Assembly (NCBI RefSeq): GCF_014645795.1
Contig: NZ_BMMK01000001.1
Coordinates: forward strand, 46,337 to 110,336
DNA length: 64,000 bases
Reading direction: 5' to 3'
DNA from: Longimycelium tulufanense
Lineage (GTDB): Bacteria > Actinomycetota > Actinomycetes > Mycobacteriales > Pseudonocardiaceae
Under the pieces are notes generated by a model, which saw only the letters and a list, made by a program, of their open reading frames with translations, did no database searches and had not been told where the DNA came from. Shown piece by piece: positions 1-10,051 of this stretch (position 1 is its first letter; each line of letters begins with the position of its first letter). Both the position numbers and the translations under genes were made by a program.

Positions 1-399
1 GAGCTCGCCGACGAGCCCGTGATCGGCCCGCACTCGACCGTGCCGCAGGAGGTCATCCGGTTCTGGGTCATCGACCCCAGGCCGGACGGCACCCCCGTCC
101 GCTACGGCCCGGAGGGCCGCACGCCCGAGGAGTGCCTGCAGCTGGTCGCCAGCCACCGGGGCGTCTGGATCGCGCCTGCCTCGGCGGCGGACTACTTCAC
201 CCATCCCCGCCTGGCCTGGGTGCTGATCACCGATGCGGAGCCCTTCGAGCTCGCGCTCGCGTGGCCGCGCGGCGGGAACAGCCCCCTGCTGCGCACCTTC
301 CTCGAACACTGCCGGACCATCGCGGGGGAAACCTACCCGCCAACCGGTGTGACCGCTGCCGAAGGGTTCAACGCACCGCCCTCGCACGACCGGGCGTGA
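1..399 (+). CDS. LysR-family regulator, C-terminal part (5' end outside window)
   Basis: The reading frame is open from base 1 and ends at TGA 397-399. The visible 132 residues (ELADEPVIGPHSTVPQEV and onwards) look like the second half of a LysR substrate-binding domain: a phrase of the type 'ladePvi', a run of short beta/alpha segments, and a polar unstructured tail. The DNA-binding domain would lie before the window. A GTG at 19 is internal to the frame and is not a credible start. The family assignment rests on domain resemblance only, so the effector and target genes cannot be named. The neighbour downstream is a redoxin-like gene on the same strand after a 138-base gap. Confidence 0.65.
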   Translation, partial: ELADEPVIGPHSTVPQEVIRFWVIDPRPDGTPVRYGPEGRTPEECLQLVASHRGVWIAPASAADYFTHPRLAWVLITDAEPFELALAWPRGGNSPLLRTFLEHCRTIAGETYPPTGVTAAEGFNAPPSHDRA

Positions 400-537
400 C
401 GGGAGCCTCCGCGGTCGCTCGGCGGTGTGGAGAGGCACTCGATGGGGATTCTTCCGCTGTGCCGGGGAATGCGGGCGGTTCTAGGTTGGCAGTGGGTACC
501 CAATGAGTACGCGGGGAATCCCCTTCGGGAGGCGGTC

Positions 538-1299
538 ATGGCCGAATCAGCCCGCAACGACCCCGGGCGCATGACACCGGAGTACAACTACGAGCACTTC
601 AGCCTGGCCCACCGGACGCTGGACCGGTTGGAAGGGGTGCGGGAGGGCGAGCCCGCACCCGACTTCATCGCCAGCCGGCTGGACGGCACGCCCGTGCGGT
701 TGTCCGACTACCGAGGACGGCCCGTCGTCCTGGAGGCCGGCAGCGTCACGTGTCCCATGTACGAGCGCGGCATCGACCGCATGAACGCGCTGGCCTTCCG
801 GTACCCCGATGTTGCTTTCCTGGTGCTCTACACCCGCGAGGCGCATCCCGGCGAGCGGCTCGGGCCGCACCGCAACATGGACGACAAGATCAATGCGGCG
901 CGGTTCGTCGCGGAGGCGGACAGCGAGGGACGCACGATCCTCGTCGACGACCTCGACGGCAGCGCGCACCGGCAGTACGGGATGCTCCCCAACACCGTGC
1001 ACGTCATCGACCCCGACGGCGCGGTTGTCTTCCGGAGCATGTGGAACGACCCGTCCGTGGTCGAGCACGCGCTGCGGCGGATGCGGAGCGGTGGTGACCC
1101 GAGCACGCTGCGCCCGCGGTTCCGGCCCGCTCCGCCGAAGGTCCTGCTCCGCATCCTGCACCGGGCGGGATGGCAGGCGCTCCGGGACTTCGCCGTGGCG
1201 TTTCCCCGGGTGGTGTGGGTGCACCTCAAACGGTGGTGGACGGCGTCGCAGGGCAGCACCGGATCCCGCGCACGGCAGCGACCGCTCGGCGGCTGGTAG
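538..1299 (+). CDS. thioredoxin-fold protein with deiodinase-like Cys motif
   Basis: A 253-residue predicted soluble protein. I chose ATG 538 because GGGAGG lies 7 bases upstream; the frame is open further 5' but without a better signal. Residues about 30-60 (GEPAPDFIASRLDGTPVRLS) are the entry strand of the AhpC/TSA-redoxin fold. They are followed by GSVTCPMYERG, which matches the position and surroundings of the iodothyronine deiodinase active site (G-S-x-T-U-P), with Cys (TGT) in place of selenocysteine. The later 'LPNTVHVIDPDGAV' strand carries a cis-Pro-type loop of thioredoxin folds. A basic, Trp-rich C-terminal tail (about 70 residues) extends beyond the fold and might contact a membrane. 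A thiol peroxidase or redox function is inferred; true deiodination is not implied. Confidence 0.7.
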   Translation: MAESARNDPGRMTPEYNYEHFSLAHRTLDRLEGVREGEPAPDFIASRLDGTPVRLSDYRGRPVVLEAGSVTCPMYERGIDRMNALAFRYPDVAFLVLYTREAHPGERLGPHRNMDDKINAARFVAEADSEGRTILVDDLDGSAHRQYGMLPNTVHVIDPDGAVVFRSMWNDPSVVEHALRRMRSGGDPSTLRPRFRPAPPKVLLRILHRAGWQALRDFAVAFPRVVWVHLKRWWTASQGSTGSRARQRPLGGW

Positions 1300-1383
1300 G
1301 CGCAGTCGCCGAGCGGCCGGACGACCTACTCGGACGCGTTGATGGAGACGGACGGCTCGGCTGTCAAGCCGTTTACCCTCCCC

Positions 1384-1412
1384 TGTGGACAACCCGCCCT
1401 GCCTGTGGACAG
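1384..1412. promoter_or_regulatory. pair of DnaA-box-like sites in gene-free stretch
   Basis: TGTGGACAA at 1384-1392 is the exact complement of TTGTCCACA, the DnaA box consensus known for Streptomyces. TGTGGACAG at 1404-1412 differs by one base. They have the same orientation with starts 20 bp apart, about two helical turns. They sit in the 313-base stretch 1300-1612, in which I see no gene. There is no dnaA, dnaN or AT-rich unwinding element nearby, so this is not oriC. Confidence 0.4.
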
Positions 1413-1612
1413 TGCTTTGACCTGCCCTGTTGCTGATCACTACGCTGGACGCGGGGCGTCAGCCCCCAGGGACGGGCGGGGGCCGTCCTGGGAGAGGCAC
1501 TGCTGGTGGGCGTGTTCGGGGCCGGTGCGGGGGCCGGGCCGCGCACGGGTGTCGACGGGCCGGCCGGCTCCGAGAAGGCGGGGCCACCCGGGCCGGGGGG
1601 CGGCAGGGGCGC

Positions 1613-1789
1613 TCAGTCGTCGGCGTCGTCGTCGCGGGCGAGGAAGGTCGCGAAACGCTCGACCGCGTCCTCGAAGTCGGGGTTCTGGTCGACGAACGCG
1701 CGCATCCTGTCCGCGAGCCAGGCGAGGGTGACCTCCTCGTCGCCGCGGCGGTCCTCCAGCTCCTCGATCCCGCGGTCAGTGAAGTACAC
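1613..1789 (-). CDS. small DUF6104-type actinobacterial protein
   Basis: A 58-residue acidic protein beginning MYFTDRGIEELEDRRGDEEV. The GTG start at 1789 follows AGGAGG by 4 bases on the minus strand; an ATG further upstream would add an implausible Cys-rich leader. The 'YFTDRGIEEL..RRG..EV...WLA...R.FVD.NP.FE..VERFATFLAR' pattern matches a short conserved actinobacterial family (DUF6104) of unknown function, often found near kgd. The protein is predicted helical, cytoplasmic and without Cys. It may share the neighbourhood of kgd only by synteny, since the kgd terminator lies between the two. Confidence 0.75.
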   Translation of the reverse strand: MYFTDRGIEELEDRRGDEEVTLAWLADRMRAFVDQNPDFEDAVERFATFLARDDDADD

Positions 1790-1868
1790 GGGTCCTCCTG
1801 ATGGGGCGCAACAACACTGGGAACGGCACTGGGTTGACAACACCGGCCGAGCCCCTGGCGGGGAACGG

Positions 1869-1910
1869 CCGAGCCCGCCGGACCGGAAGAACCGGATCCG
1901 GCGGGCTCGG
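1869..1910 (-). terminator. terminator of kgd
   Basis: Perfect 14-bp stem (1869-1882 with 1897-1910) around a 14-base loop, starting 15 bases past the kgd stop on the minus strand. There is no U tract, as is usual in actinobacteria. Confidence 0.8.
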
Positions 1911-1924
1911 ATCAGCCTAAGAGA

Positions 1925-4900
1925 TCAGCCGAAGGCGTTGGCGAGAACCTCGGCCTGCTCGACCTCGTGCACCTTGCTGATGCCCGAGGACGGTGCGGCC
2001 ATCGCCCGCCGCGACACCCGCCTGAGCCCACCCAGACGCTCGGGCAGCAGCTCCGGCAGGGCCAGACCGAGGAACGGCCAGGCACCCTGGTTCGCCGGCT
2101 CCTCCTGCACCCAGCGGACGTCGGTGGCGTTCGGGTAGCGGTCCAGCGCCTCCGACAGCCGGCGGTGCGGCACCGGGTAGAGCTGCTCGATCCGCACGAT
2201 CGCGGTGTCGGAGATGCCGCGCTTCTCCCGCTCGCTGTTCAGCTCGTAGGCGATCTTGCCGCTGCACAGCAGCACCCGCCTGACCTTCGCCGGGTCGCTG
2301 ACCAGCGGGTCGTCCAGCACCGAACGGAACCGGCCCTCGGTGAAGTCACGCACCGGGCTGCTCGCCGCCTTCAGCCGCAGCATCGACTTCGGCGTGAACA
2401 CCACCAGCGGCCGCTGCACGCCGTCCAGCGCGTGCCGCCGCAGCAGGTGGAAGTAGCTGGCCGGGGTGGACGGCACGGCCACCGTCATCGACCCCTCGGC
2501 GCAAAGCTGCAGCCACCGCTCGATCCGGCCCGAGGTGTGGTCCGGGCCCTGGCCCTCGTGGCCGTGCGGCAGCAGCACCACGACGTCGGAGCGCTGGCCC
2601 CACTTCGCCTCACCGGACGAGATGAACTCGTCGATGATCGACTGCGCGCCGTTGACGAAGTCGCCGAACTGCGCCTCCCACAGCACCAGCGCGTCCGGGT
2701 TGGCCACCGAGTAGCCGTACTCGAAGCCCAGCGCGGCGAACTCCGACAGCGCCGAGTCGTAGGCCAGGAACTTGCCCGGCCCGTCGCCCAGGTTCTGCAG
2801 CGGGGTGTACTCCTGGCCGGTCTTGCGGTCGATCAGCACCGCGTGCCGCTGGGTGAACGTGCCGCGCCGGGAGTCCTGGCCGGACAGCCGCACCAGCCGG
2901 CCCTCCGCCACCAGCGAGCCGAAGGCCAGCAGCTCGGCGAACGACCAGTCGATACCGCCCTCGCGGGCCATCTTGGCGCGCCGCTCCAGCACCGGCCGCA
3001 CCCGCGGGTGCGGGGAGAAACCCTCGGGCAGCTCGACGTGCGCGTCGGCGATCCGCTCCAGCATCTCCGACGACACCGCGGTGGGCACCTTGGTCGGGAT
3101 CGGCTGCTCGGCCTCCACCGACGGGCTCGGCTCCGCCGGGTGCCGCTCCAGCTCCCGCACCTCGTTGAACACGTGCTCCAGCTGGCTGGCGTAGTCCTTC
3201 AGCGCCTTCTCGGCCTCGTCGACCGAGATGTCACCGCGCCCGATCAACGCCTCGGTGTAGATCTTGCGGACGCTGCGCTTGGTGTCGATGATGTCGTACA
3301 TGGCCGGCTGGGTCATCGACGGGTCGTCGCCCTCGTTGTGGCCCCGACGCCGGTAGCAGACCATGTCGATCACGACGTCCTTGTTGAACGCCTGCCGGTA
3401 GTCCACGGCCAGCTTGGCGACCCAGTAGCACGCCTCCGGGTCGTCGCCGTTCACGTGGAACACCGGCGCCTGGATCATCTTCGCCACGTCGGTGCAGTAC
3501 TGGCTGGAGCGCGAGTGCTCCGGCGCGGTGGTGAAGCCGACCTGGTTGTTGATGACGATGTGCACGGTGCCGCCGGTGCGGTAACCCCGCAGCAGCGCCA
3601 GGTTCAGCGTCTCGGCGACCACACCCTGGCCGGCGAACGCCGCGTCCCCGTGCAGCAGCACGGGCAGCACGGTGAAGCCCTCCTGGCCCTTGTCCAGCAG
3701 GTCCTGCTTGGCGCGGACGATGCCCTCCAGCACCGGGTCCACCGCCTCCAGGTGCGACGGGTTACAGGTCAGCGAGACCTTCACCTCGCCGTCGCCGAAC
3801 ATCCGGAAGTACTTGCCCTCGGCGCCCAGGTGGTACTTCACGTCGCCGGAGCCGTGCGCCTGGCCCGGGTCGAGGTTGCCCTCGAACTCGCGGAAGATCT
3901 GCGAGATCGGCTTCTCGACGATGTTGGCCAGCACGTTGAGCCGGCCCCGGTGCGGCATGCCGATGACGACCTCGTCCAGGTCGTGCTCGGCGGACTTGTC
4001 CAACACCGCGTCCAGCAGCGGGATGACGGTCTCCCCGCCCTCCAGCGAGAACCGCTTCTGCCCGACGTACTTGGTCTGCAGGAAGGTCTCGAACGCCTCG
4101 GCCGCGTTCAGCTTGGACAGGATGTACTTCTGCACCGTGGCCGCAGGCTTCTCGTGCGGGACCTCGATGCGCTCCTGCAGCCAGCGCCGCTCGGCCGGGT
4201 CGGTGATGTGCATGTACTCGATGCCCACCGACCGGCAGTAGGAGTCGCGCAGCACGCCCAGCACGTCGCGCAGCTTCATCCGCTGCTCGCCGGCGAACCC
4301 GCCGATGGCGAACTCGCGGTCCAGGTCCCACAGGGTCAGCCCGTGCGAGAGGACGTCGAGGTCCTCGTGCCGGCGCTGCCGGTAGTTCAGCGGGTCGGTG
4401 TCGGCCATCAGGTGGCCGCGGGTGCGGTAGGCGTCGATCAGCTCCAGCACCCGGGCGGTCTTGTCGACCGCGCCCTCGGGGATGTCGCGCACCCAGCGCA
4501 CCGGCTCGTAGGGCAGCCGCAGCGAGGTGAAGACCGAGTCGTAGAAGCCGTCCTCACCGAGCAGCAGCTGGTGCACCCGGCGCAGGAACTCGCCGGACTC
4601 CGCGCCCTGGATGATCCGGTGGTCGTAGGTGGAGGTCAGCGTGATGATCTTGCTGACGCCCATGTCCACCAGCGTGGACTCGTTGGCGCCCTGGAACTCG
4701 GCCGGGTACTCCATCGCGCCGACGCCGATGATCGCGCCCTGGCCCTTGGTCAGCCGCGGCACCGAGTGGTTGGTGCCGATCGTGCCCGGGTTGGTCAGCG
4801 AGATCGTGGTACCGGCGAAGTCGTCGGCGGTGAGGCTGCCGGTGCGGGCCTTACGGATCAGCTCCTCGTATGCCTGCCAGAACTGCGCGAAGGTCATCTT

Positions 4901-5692
4901 CTCGCAGCCCTTGATCGAGGCCACCACCAGCGAGCGCTGGCCGTCCTTGCCCGGCAGGTCGATGGCCAGGCCGAGGTTGACGTGCTCCGGCGTCACGACG
5001 GTGGGCTTGCCGTCCACCGTGTCGTAGAACCGGTTCATGTTCGGGTAGCTCTCCAGCGCCCGAACCAGGGCGTAGCCGATGAGATGGGTGAAGGAGACCT
5101 TGCCCCCGCGGGTCCGCTTCAGGTGGTTGTTGATGACGATCCGGTTGTCCGCCAGCAGCTTCGCCGGCACCGCGCGCACGCTCGTCGCGGTCGGCACCGT
5201 CAGCGACTGCTCCATGTTCTTGGCGATCGCGGCGGGGGCGCCGCGCAGCGGCTTGCGCTCCTCGCCGGCGGCCGGCTTGACCGGCGCCGCGGTGGGGGCC
5301 TGGGTCGGCGACGGCTTGCCGGTGGCGCGGGCGGCGGCGGTGCTGGTGCTCGGGGCGGGGCCGGGGGCCGGCGCGGGCTTGGCGGCCGGCTGGGTGGTCG
5401 TGGTCGTCGTGGGGCGCGTCATGGTGGGCTGAACCTGGCCGTTGGTGTCCCGGGTGGGCGCGGGCTGCTTCGACGCGGTCGTGGCCGCGGGGGTGGTGGC
5501 AGCGGAGGTGGCGGAGCCTGCCTGCTTCGCCTGGGCGGCCGGAGCGCCCGTCTTCTGCGTCGGCTTGTAGTCAGCGAAGAAGTCGTGCCACGCCGGGTCT
5601 ACCGATGAAGGATCGGCGAGGAACTGCTCGTACATTTCCTCGACCAACCACTCGTTGGGGCCGAACTGTGACGCAGGACTGCTGCTGGACAC
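1925..5692 (-). CDS. kgd: multifunctional 2-oxoglutarate decarboxylase/dehydrogenase E1-E2
   Basis: A 1255-residue enzyme of the actinobacterial Kgd type. It fuses a dihydrolipoyl succinyltransferase-like E2 domain to a thiamine-diphosphate E1 domain and feeds 2-oxoglutarate into the TCA cycle. Residues 10-42 ([20 protein letters not shown]) are the E1-type N-terminal helix. Residues 44-150 form a Pro/Ala/Thr-rich linker. Residues about 160-395 are the E2 catalytic domain with the active-site His358 in [12 protein letters not shown]. The remainder is E1, including [12 protein letters not shown] and [10 protein letters not shown] for cofactor and substrate binding. No lipoyl domain is present, as known for this family. 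The start ATG is supported by the conserved N-terminus. The gene appears monocistronic, with a strong hairpin directly downstream. Confidence 0.97.
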   Translation of the reverse strand: MSSSSPASQFGPNEWLVEEMYEQFLADPSSVDPAWHDFFADYKPTQKTGAPAAQAKQAGSATSAATTPAATTASKQPAPTRDTNGQVQPTMTRPTTTTTTQPAAKPAPAPGPAPSTSTAAARATGKPSPTQAPTAAPVKPAAGEERKPLRGAPAAIAKNMEQSLTVPTATSVRAVPAKLLADNRIVINNHLKRTRGGKVSFTHLIGYALVRALESYPNMNRFYDTVDGKPTVVTPEHVNLGLAIDLPGKDGQRSLVVASIKGCEKMTFAQFWQAYEELIRKARTGSLTADDFAGTTISLTNPGTIGTNHSVPRLTKGQGAIIGVGAMEYPAEFQGANESTLVDMGVSKIITLTSTYDHRIIQGAESGEFLRRVHQLLLGEDGFYDSVFTSLRLPYEPVRWVRDIPEGAVDKTARVLELIDAYRTRGHLMADTDPLNYRQRRHEDLDVLSHGLTLWDLDREFAIGGFAGEQRMKLRDVLGVLRDSYCRSVGIEYMHITDPAERRWLQERIEVPHEKPAATVQKYILSKLNAAEAFETFLQTKYVGQKRFSLEGGETVIPLLDAVLDKSAEHDLDEVVIGMPHRGRLNVLANIVEKPISQIFREFEGNLDPGQAHGSGDVKYHLGAEGKYFRMFGDGEVKVSLTCNPSHLEAVDPVLEGIVRAKQDLLDKGQEGFTVLPVLLHGDAAFAGQGVVAETLNLALLRGYRTGGTVHIVINNQVGFTTAPEHSRSSQYCTDVAKMIQAPVFHVNGDDPEACYWVAKLAVDYRQAFNKDVVIDMVCYRRRGHNEGDDPSMTQPAMYDIIDTKRSVRKIYTEALIGRGDISVDEAEKALKDYASQLEHVFNEVRELERHPAEPSPSVEAEQPIPTKVPTAVSSEMLERIADAHVELPEGFSPHPRVRPVLERRAKMAREGGIDWSFAELLAFGSLVAEGRLVRLSGQDSRRGTFTQRHAVLIDRKTGQEYTPLQNLGDGPGKFLAYDSALSEFAALGFEYGYSVANPDALVLWEAQFGDFVNGAQSIIDEFISSGEAKWGQRSDVVVLLPHGHEGQGPDHTSGRIERWLQLCAEGSMTVAVPSTPASYFHLLRRHALDGVQRPLVVFTPKSMLRLKAASSPVRDFTEGRFRSVLDDPLVSDPAKVRRVLLCSGKIAYELNSEREKRGISDTAIVRIEQLYPVPHRRLSEALDRYPNATDVRWVQEEPANQGAWPFLGLALPELLPERLGGLRRVSRRAMAAPSSGISKVHEVEQAEVLANAFG

Positions 5693-6141
5693 GGCTGGCT
5701 CTCGCCTCGATCCATCTGCTCGGGGTAGTCACACTCGGTTTTCAGGCTATCCCCCCGCGGGCGGGCTGTGGTAAACGGTCGCCCCGTGGGGGCGAGGAGT
5801 GGGTCACAGGATCGATCCGGAAGACCCTCCGTCACCCGGTCGGCGCTTGCGCTCCCCCGGTCAGGGAGCCTCGCCTCGGTCGTTACCCGCGGTGGCAACA
5901 CCCTCCGTGCTAACTTCGCCGGCCCCGCCCGGTTACGTCATCAGCCTGGGCGTGTCGCGATCACGGCCACGTTCGGGTGCGACGGTCGCCGGCGATGCGC
6001 CGGACGGTCGCCGTGGAGCGCCGAACGGCTCCGCCCAGTCGATCACGCAGCGTGTCGCTGATGTTGCCCTTCGGGCTTGTCAAGGTCAGCCCGGGTGACG
6101 TCCCGGGTGGTTTTCCGGGCGACCCGCCGCCGATGACCTGA
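5693..6141. other. intergenic region between kgd and ABC exporter
   Basis: 449 bases without a credible gene. It must hold the kgd promoter (kgd reads leftward from 5692). At 5978-6012 the 11-mer GACGGTCGCCG occurs twice, flanking a CCGGCG/CGCCGG hairpin. Near its right end a hairpin at 6090-6107 probably serves the ABC gene. Confidence 0.5.
6090..6107 (-). terminator. possible terminator of the fused ABC exporter
   Basis: CCCGGG-TGACGT-CCCGGG forms a 6-bp stem with a 6-base loop about 35 bases past the stop of the minus-strand ABC gene. It is short, so only moderate support. Confidence 0.4.
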
Positions 6142-9100
6142 TCAGGCGCCGCCCACCGCGTCCGCGACCTCGGCCCGGGCGTGCTCGGCGGCCGACCACA
6201 GGCGCGCGTAGTAGCCGCCGGCAGAGAGCAGCCCGTCGTGCGTGCCCTGCTCCACGATCCGGCCACGGTCCAGCACCACCACACGGTCGGCCCGGGCCGC
6301 GGTGGCCAGCCGGTGGGCCACCACGAACGTGGTACGGCGCTGGCGAAGCCGGTCGCTGGCGGCCAGCACCGCCGACTCGGTGGCGGGGTCGAGCGCGGCC
6401 GTGGCTTCGTCGAGCACCAGCACGTCGGGATCGACCAGCTCGGCCCGGGCCAGCGCGACGAGCTGCCGCTGCCCGGCCGACAGGCCCTGCCCGCGCTCAC
6501 CGACCTGCTGCCGGAATCCGGCCGGCAGGCTGGCCACCACCGGTATCGCGCCGACCGCCCGCGCGGCCGCCTCCACGCGAGCCGAGGACGCCTCCGGCCG
6601 CCCGTAGGCGATGTTGCTGGCCACGTCACCGGTGAACAGGTGCGCCTCCTGCGGCACGATGCCGAGCCGGCGCCGGTAGCCCCCCAGGTCGAGCCGGCGC
6701 ACATCGACGCCGTCGACCACCACCTGCCCCTCGCAGACGTCGTAGAACCGGGCGACCAGCTTGACCAGCGTCGACTTGCCCGCCCCCGTCGCGCCGACCA
6801 GGGCCACCGTCTCCCCGGGCGCGACGCGCAGCGACACGTGGTCCAGCGCCGGCTCCTCGCTGCCCGGGTAGCGGAACACCACGTCCCGCAGCTCGAGCTG
6901 GCCACACAGGCGGCGCGGCACCGGCACCGGCTCCGCCGGCGGCGGGACCGAGGTGGGCGTGCGCAGCAGGTCACCGATCCGACGCAGCCCCACCTTCGCC
7001 TGCTGGTAGCCGTCGAAGACGCTGGACAGCTGCTGCACCGGGCTGAAGAACAGGCCGAGGTAGAGCAGGAAGGCCAGCAACACGCCCGGGGTGAGCGTCC
7101 CGGCAGCCACCCGGTGCGCCCCCACCAGCAGCACGGCCGCCTGCGCCAGCTCGGAAAGCAGGGTGACGAACGGGAAGTAGGCGGCGATGTAGCGCTGCGC
7201 CCGTAGCCGGGACCGGCGGTAGGCGTCACTGCGCTCGGCGAACTCCTGCGCGGAACGCTCCTCGCGGGTGAACGCCTGCGCGACCCGGAGCCCGGACACG
7301 TTCTCCTGCATGTCGGCGTTGACCGCGCTGACCCGCTCCCGGGCCTCGGCGTAGGCCACCGAGGAGCGCTGCCGGAACAGCGCGGTGGCCAGCAACAGCA
7401 CCGGCAGCACCGCCAACGCCACCAATGCCAGCGACAGGTCGGTGACGAGCAGGGCGACGGCGATCCCCACGATCGTCACCACGCTCACGACCGCGACGGC
7501 CAGACCCGTCTGCAGGAACGTCGACAACGCGTCGACGTCAGTGGTCATCCGGGTCATGATCCGGCCGCCCATCTCGCGCTCGTAGTAGTCGAGCCCGAGC
7601 CGCTGCAGGTGCGCGAAGCTGCGCACCCGCAGCACATAGAGCAACGTCTCGCCGGCCCGCGCCGCCGTGATCGTCTGGATCGCGACGACGAGGAAACCGG
7701 CAATCACCAGGACGAGACCCAGCGTCGCGGCGGCGACCAGGGGCCCGCCGCGCCCGACCGTCACGCCCTGGTCGATGCCGTGCCGGAACAGGGTGGGCAG
7801 CGTCACCGAGGTCAACGCGTCGATCGACACGCACAGCACGGTGATCAACAGCGGCCAGCGCACGAGCCGAAGGAGCCGGCGCAACCGGAAGTGCGGGTCC
7901 GGAGCGCGGGCGTCCACCCCGTCCAGCCGCGGGGTGTCCCGTGCTTCGGGCAGCGCCGCCACCTGGGCCAGCAACTCCGGTGTGGGCGGCTGCGCGCCGA
8001 GCGTGGCCGACATGCCACCGCCCACGGAACGCAGGGTGCGGGCCGTGCCGGAGGGCCGCATGCCCGGCGTGGCCCGCGACGTCACACTCGGGCCCAGTGC
8101 CGGGACGCCGGAGACCCGGCCGTCCGGCGACGGCCACAGTGCGTCGGTGACGCCCCGCGGGCCGGGCACGAGGTCCTCGCGGGCCGCCGGTTCCTCGATG
8201 CCCTCGCCCGGCCCGGCGAGCAGGGACCGGAACAACGCGCACCGCGCGGTCAGCTCGGCCTCGGTTCCGACGTCGACCACGCGCCCGCGGTCCAGCACGG
8301 CGATCCGATCGGCCAGAGCGAGGGTGGAACGCCGGTGCGCCACGAGGAGAGTCGTGCGTTGCGCGGTGACGGTGCGCAGGGTGGCGTGGATGGCGGCCTC
8401 GGTAGCCGCGTCCACCGCCGAGGTGGCGTCGTCGAGCACCAGTATCCGGGGATTGCTGAGCAGCGCCCGGGCGAGCGCCACACGTTGGCGCTGGCCACCG
8501 GAGAGGGTGAGCCCGCGCTCCCCGACGACGGTGTCGTAGCCGTCGGGCAGGGCGGTGATGAACTCGTGCGCCTCCGCCGCCCGCGCGGCAGCCTCCACCT
8601 CGGCGTCGGTCGCGTCGGGGCGGCCATAGGCGATGTTGGTGCGCACGGTGTCGGAGAAGAGGAATGCCTCCTCGAACACGACACCGACCGCGTGCCGCAG
8701 CGAGGCGAGCCGCAACTCACGGACGTCGATCTCGGCCCCGGGCGGACCGAGGCGCACCGCACCGCCGTGCGGGTCGTAGAAGCGGGGCAGCAGCAGGGAG
8801 ACCGTGGACTTCCCGGAGCCGGCCGTACCGACCAGGGCCAGCGTCTCGCCCGGCGCCACCCGCAGCGACAGCCCGTCGAGCACCGGCTCGCTGCGGGTGT
8901 AGCCGAAGCGGACGTCGTCGAGCACGACCTGCAGCGGGCCGTCCGGCACCGGGCGGGCGTCCGGGGCATCGGTCACCTCCGGCTGCGAGTCGATCAGCTC
9001 GTAGACCCGCTCCACGCCGGCCCGCGCGAGCTGGCCCTGGATGACCAGGCTGGAGATCATCCGCGCCGGGCCGACCAGGTTCGCCACGTAGCTGGCGAAG

Positions 9101-9987
9101 GCCAGGAAGGTCCCCAGGCTGACCTGCCCGCGCAGGGCCAGCCAGCCACCCAGCGCGAGCACCCCGACCTGGCCGAGGGCGGGCAACGCGGTGAGCAGCG
9201 CCGCCGGCCTGGCGGTGAGCCGGGCGGCCCGCATCCGCTCGCCGAACAGGTGGCGCGCGGCATCCTCCAGCCGCGCGGTCTCCCGTGCCTCCTGGCCGAA
9301 CCCCTTCACGACCCGGACACCGGTGACCGTCTCCTCGACGTGCTGGGCGAGGTCGGCGGCCCGCTGCTGGGCCGACCAGGTCGCCGGGAACAGGACCCTG
9401 CGCGATCGGGCCACCGTGATCACGACGCCGGGCACCACCAGCAACGCGACCAGCGTCAGCAGCGGGGACAGCCACAGCATCGCGCCCAGCGCGACCACGG
9501 CGAACACGACGGTGCCCAGGCTCAGCGGCACCATCATCAACAACGCCTGCACCAGCTGCAGGTCGGTGATCGACCGCGACACGACCTGACCGGTCCGCAA
9601 CGCGTCCTGCTTGCCCCCGTCCAGTCGCTGGACCGAGGCGAACACCGCGCGCCGCAGGTCGTGCTGCACGTCCAGGGCCAGCCGCCCGCCCAGGTAACGC
9701 CGCACGAACGCGGCGCCGTAGGCGAGCACACCGAGCCCGACCAGCCCGGCCGCCAGCCCGCCGAGCCGCTGGGTCACCCCGGCCACGGCATCGTCGACCG
9801 CGAGCCGGATCAGCAGCGGGCCGACCGCCTGCATCCCCACGCCGAGCACGGAGGCACCGAAGGCCAGCAGCATCGTGCGGCGGTGCCGCCAGCAGGCCGT
9901 CGCCAGCCGCCGCAGCCAGCCCGGGCGCACCGCAGGAGCCGGATCCGGGCTGCTGGGTGGGGCTTCGGCGGCGGTCGCGGCGGTCAC
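6142..9987 (-). CDS. fused two-half ABC exporter with one degenerate ATP site
   Basis: A 1281-residue protein that joins two type I exporter halves, usually separate genes, in the order TMD1-NBD1-TMD2-NBD2. NBD1 (about residues 350-600) has Walker A GTAGSGKST and signature LSGGQRQRVALARALL. Its Walker B reads LVLDDATSAVD, with Asp in place of the catalytic Glu. NBD2 (about 1030-1270) has GATGAGKST, signature LSAGQRQLVALA and a canonical LVLDEATAALD. This asymmetry is the hallmark of heterodimeric exporters with one hydrolysis-competent site. A variable Pro/Arg-rich linker of about 100 residues joins the halves. The GTG start at 9987 gives a short cytoplasmic leader before the first membrane segment. 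The substrate is unknown (drug or lipid export in relatives). Confidence 0.92.
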   Translation of the reverse strand: MTAATAAEAPPSSPDPAPAVRPGWLRRLATACWRHRRTMLLAFGASVLGVGMQAVGPLLIRLAVDDAVAGVTQRLGGLAAGLVGLGVLAYGAAFVRRYLGGRLALDVQHDLRRAVFASVQRLDGGKQDALRTGQVVSRSITDLQLVQALLMMVPLSLGTVVFAVVALGAMLWLSPLLTLVALLVVPGVVITVARSRRVLFPATWSAQQRAADLAQHVEETVTGVRVVKGFGQEARETARLEDAARHLFGERMRAARLTARPAALLTALPALGQVGVLALGGWLALRGQVSLGTFLAFASYVANLVGPARMISSLVIQGQLARAGVERVYELIDSQPEVTDAPDARPVPDGPLQVVLDDVRFGYTRSEPVLDGLSLRVAPGETLALVGTAGSGKSTVSLLLPRFYDPHGGAVRLGPPGAEIDVRELRLASLRHAVGVVFEEAFLFSDTVRTNIAYGRPDATDAEVEAAARAAEAHEFITALPDGYDTVVGERGLTLSGGQRQRVALARALLSNPRILVLDDATSAVDAATEAAIHATLRTVTAQRTTLLVAHRRSTLALADRIAVLDRGRVVDVGTEAELTARCALFRSLLAGPGEGIEEPAAREDLVPGPRGVTDALWPSPDGRVSGVPALGPSVTSRATPGMRPSGTARTLRSVGGGMSATLGAQPPTPELLAQVAALPEARDTPRLDGVDARAPDPHFRLRRLLRLVRWPLLITVLCVSIDALTSVTLPTLFRHGIDQGVTVGRGGPLVAAATLGLVLVIAGFLVVAIQTITAARAGETLLYVLRVRSFAHLQRLGLDYYEREMGGRIMTRMTTDVDALSTFLQTGLAVAVVSVVTIVGIAVALLVTDLSLALVALAVLPVLLLATALFRQRSSVAYAEARERVSAVNADMQENVSGLRVAQAFTREERSAQEFAERSDAYRRSRLRAQRYIAAYFPFVTLLSELAQAAVLLVGAHRVAAGTLTPGVLLAFLLYLGLFFSPVQQLSSVFDGYQQAKVGLRRIGDLLRTPTSVPPPAEPVPVPRRLCGQLELRDVVFRYPGSEEPALDHVSLRVAPGETVALVGATGAGKSTLVKLVARFYDVCEGQVVVDGVDVRRLDLGGYRRRLGIVPQEAHLFTGDVASNIAYGRPEASSARVEAAARAVGAIPVVASLPAGFRQQVGERGQGLSAGQRQLVALARAELVDPDVLVLDEATAALDPATESAVLAASDRLRQRRTTFVVAHRLATAARADRVVVLDRGRIVEQGTHDGLLSAGGYYARLWSAAEHARAEVADAVGGA

Positions 9988-10051
9988 GGGATCCAGGCTA
10001 AGGCGGCCGCCCGACGCTGCGCCGAAGATCGCCGGGCGGCCACCCGCGCCA

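Noticed and set aside
1384..1412. Replication origin
   Set aside because: Only two DnaA-box-like sites, no dnaA/dnaN, no AT-rich unwinding region.
1967..5608. Plus-strand open frame of about 1200 codons opposite kgd
   Set aside because: Composition is Arg/His/Leu/Val-heavy shadow of the minus-strand gene, no domain, and kgd is certain.
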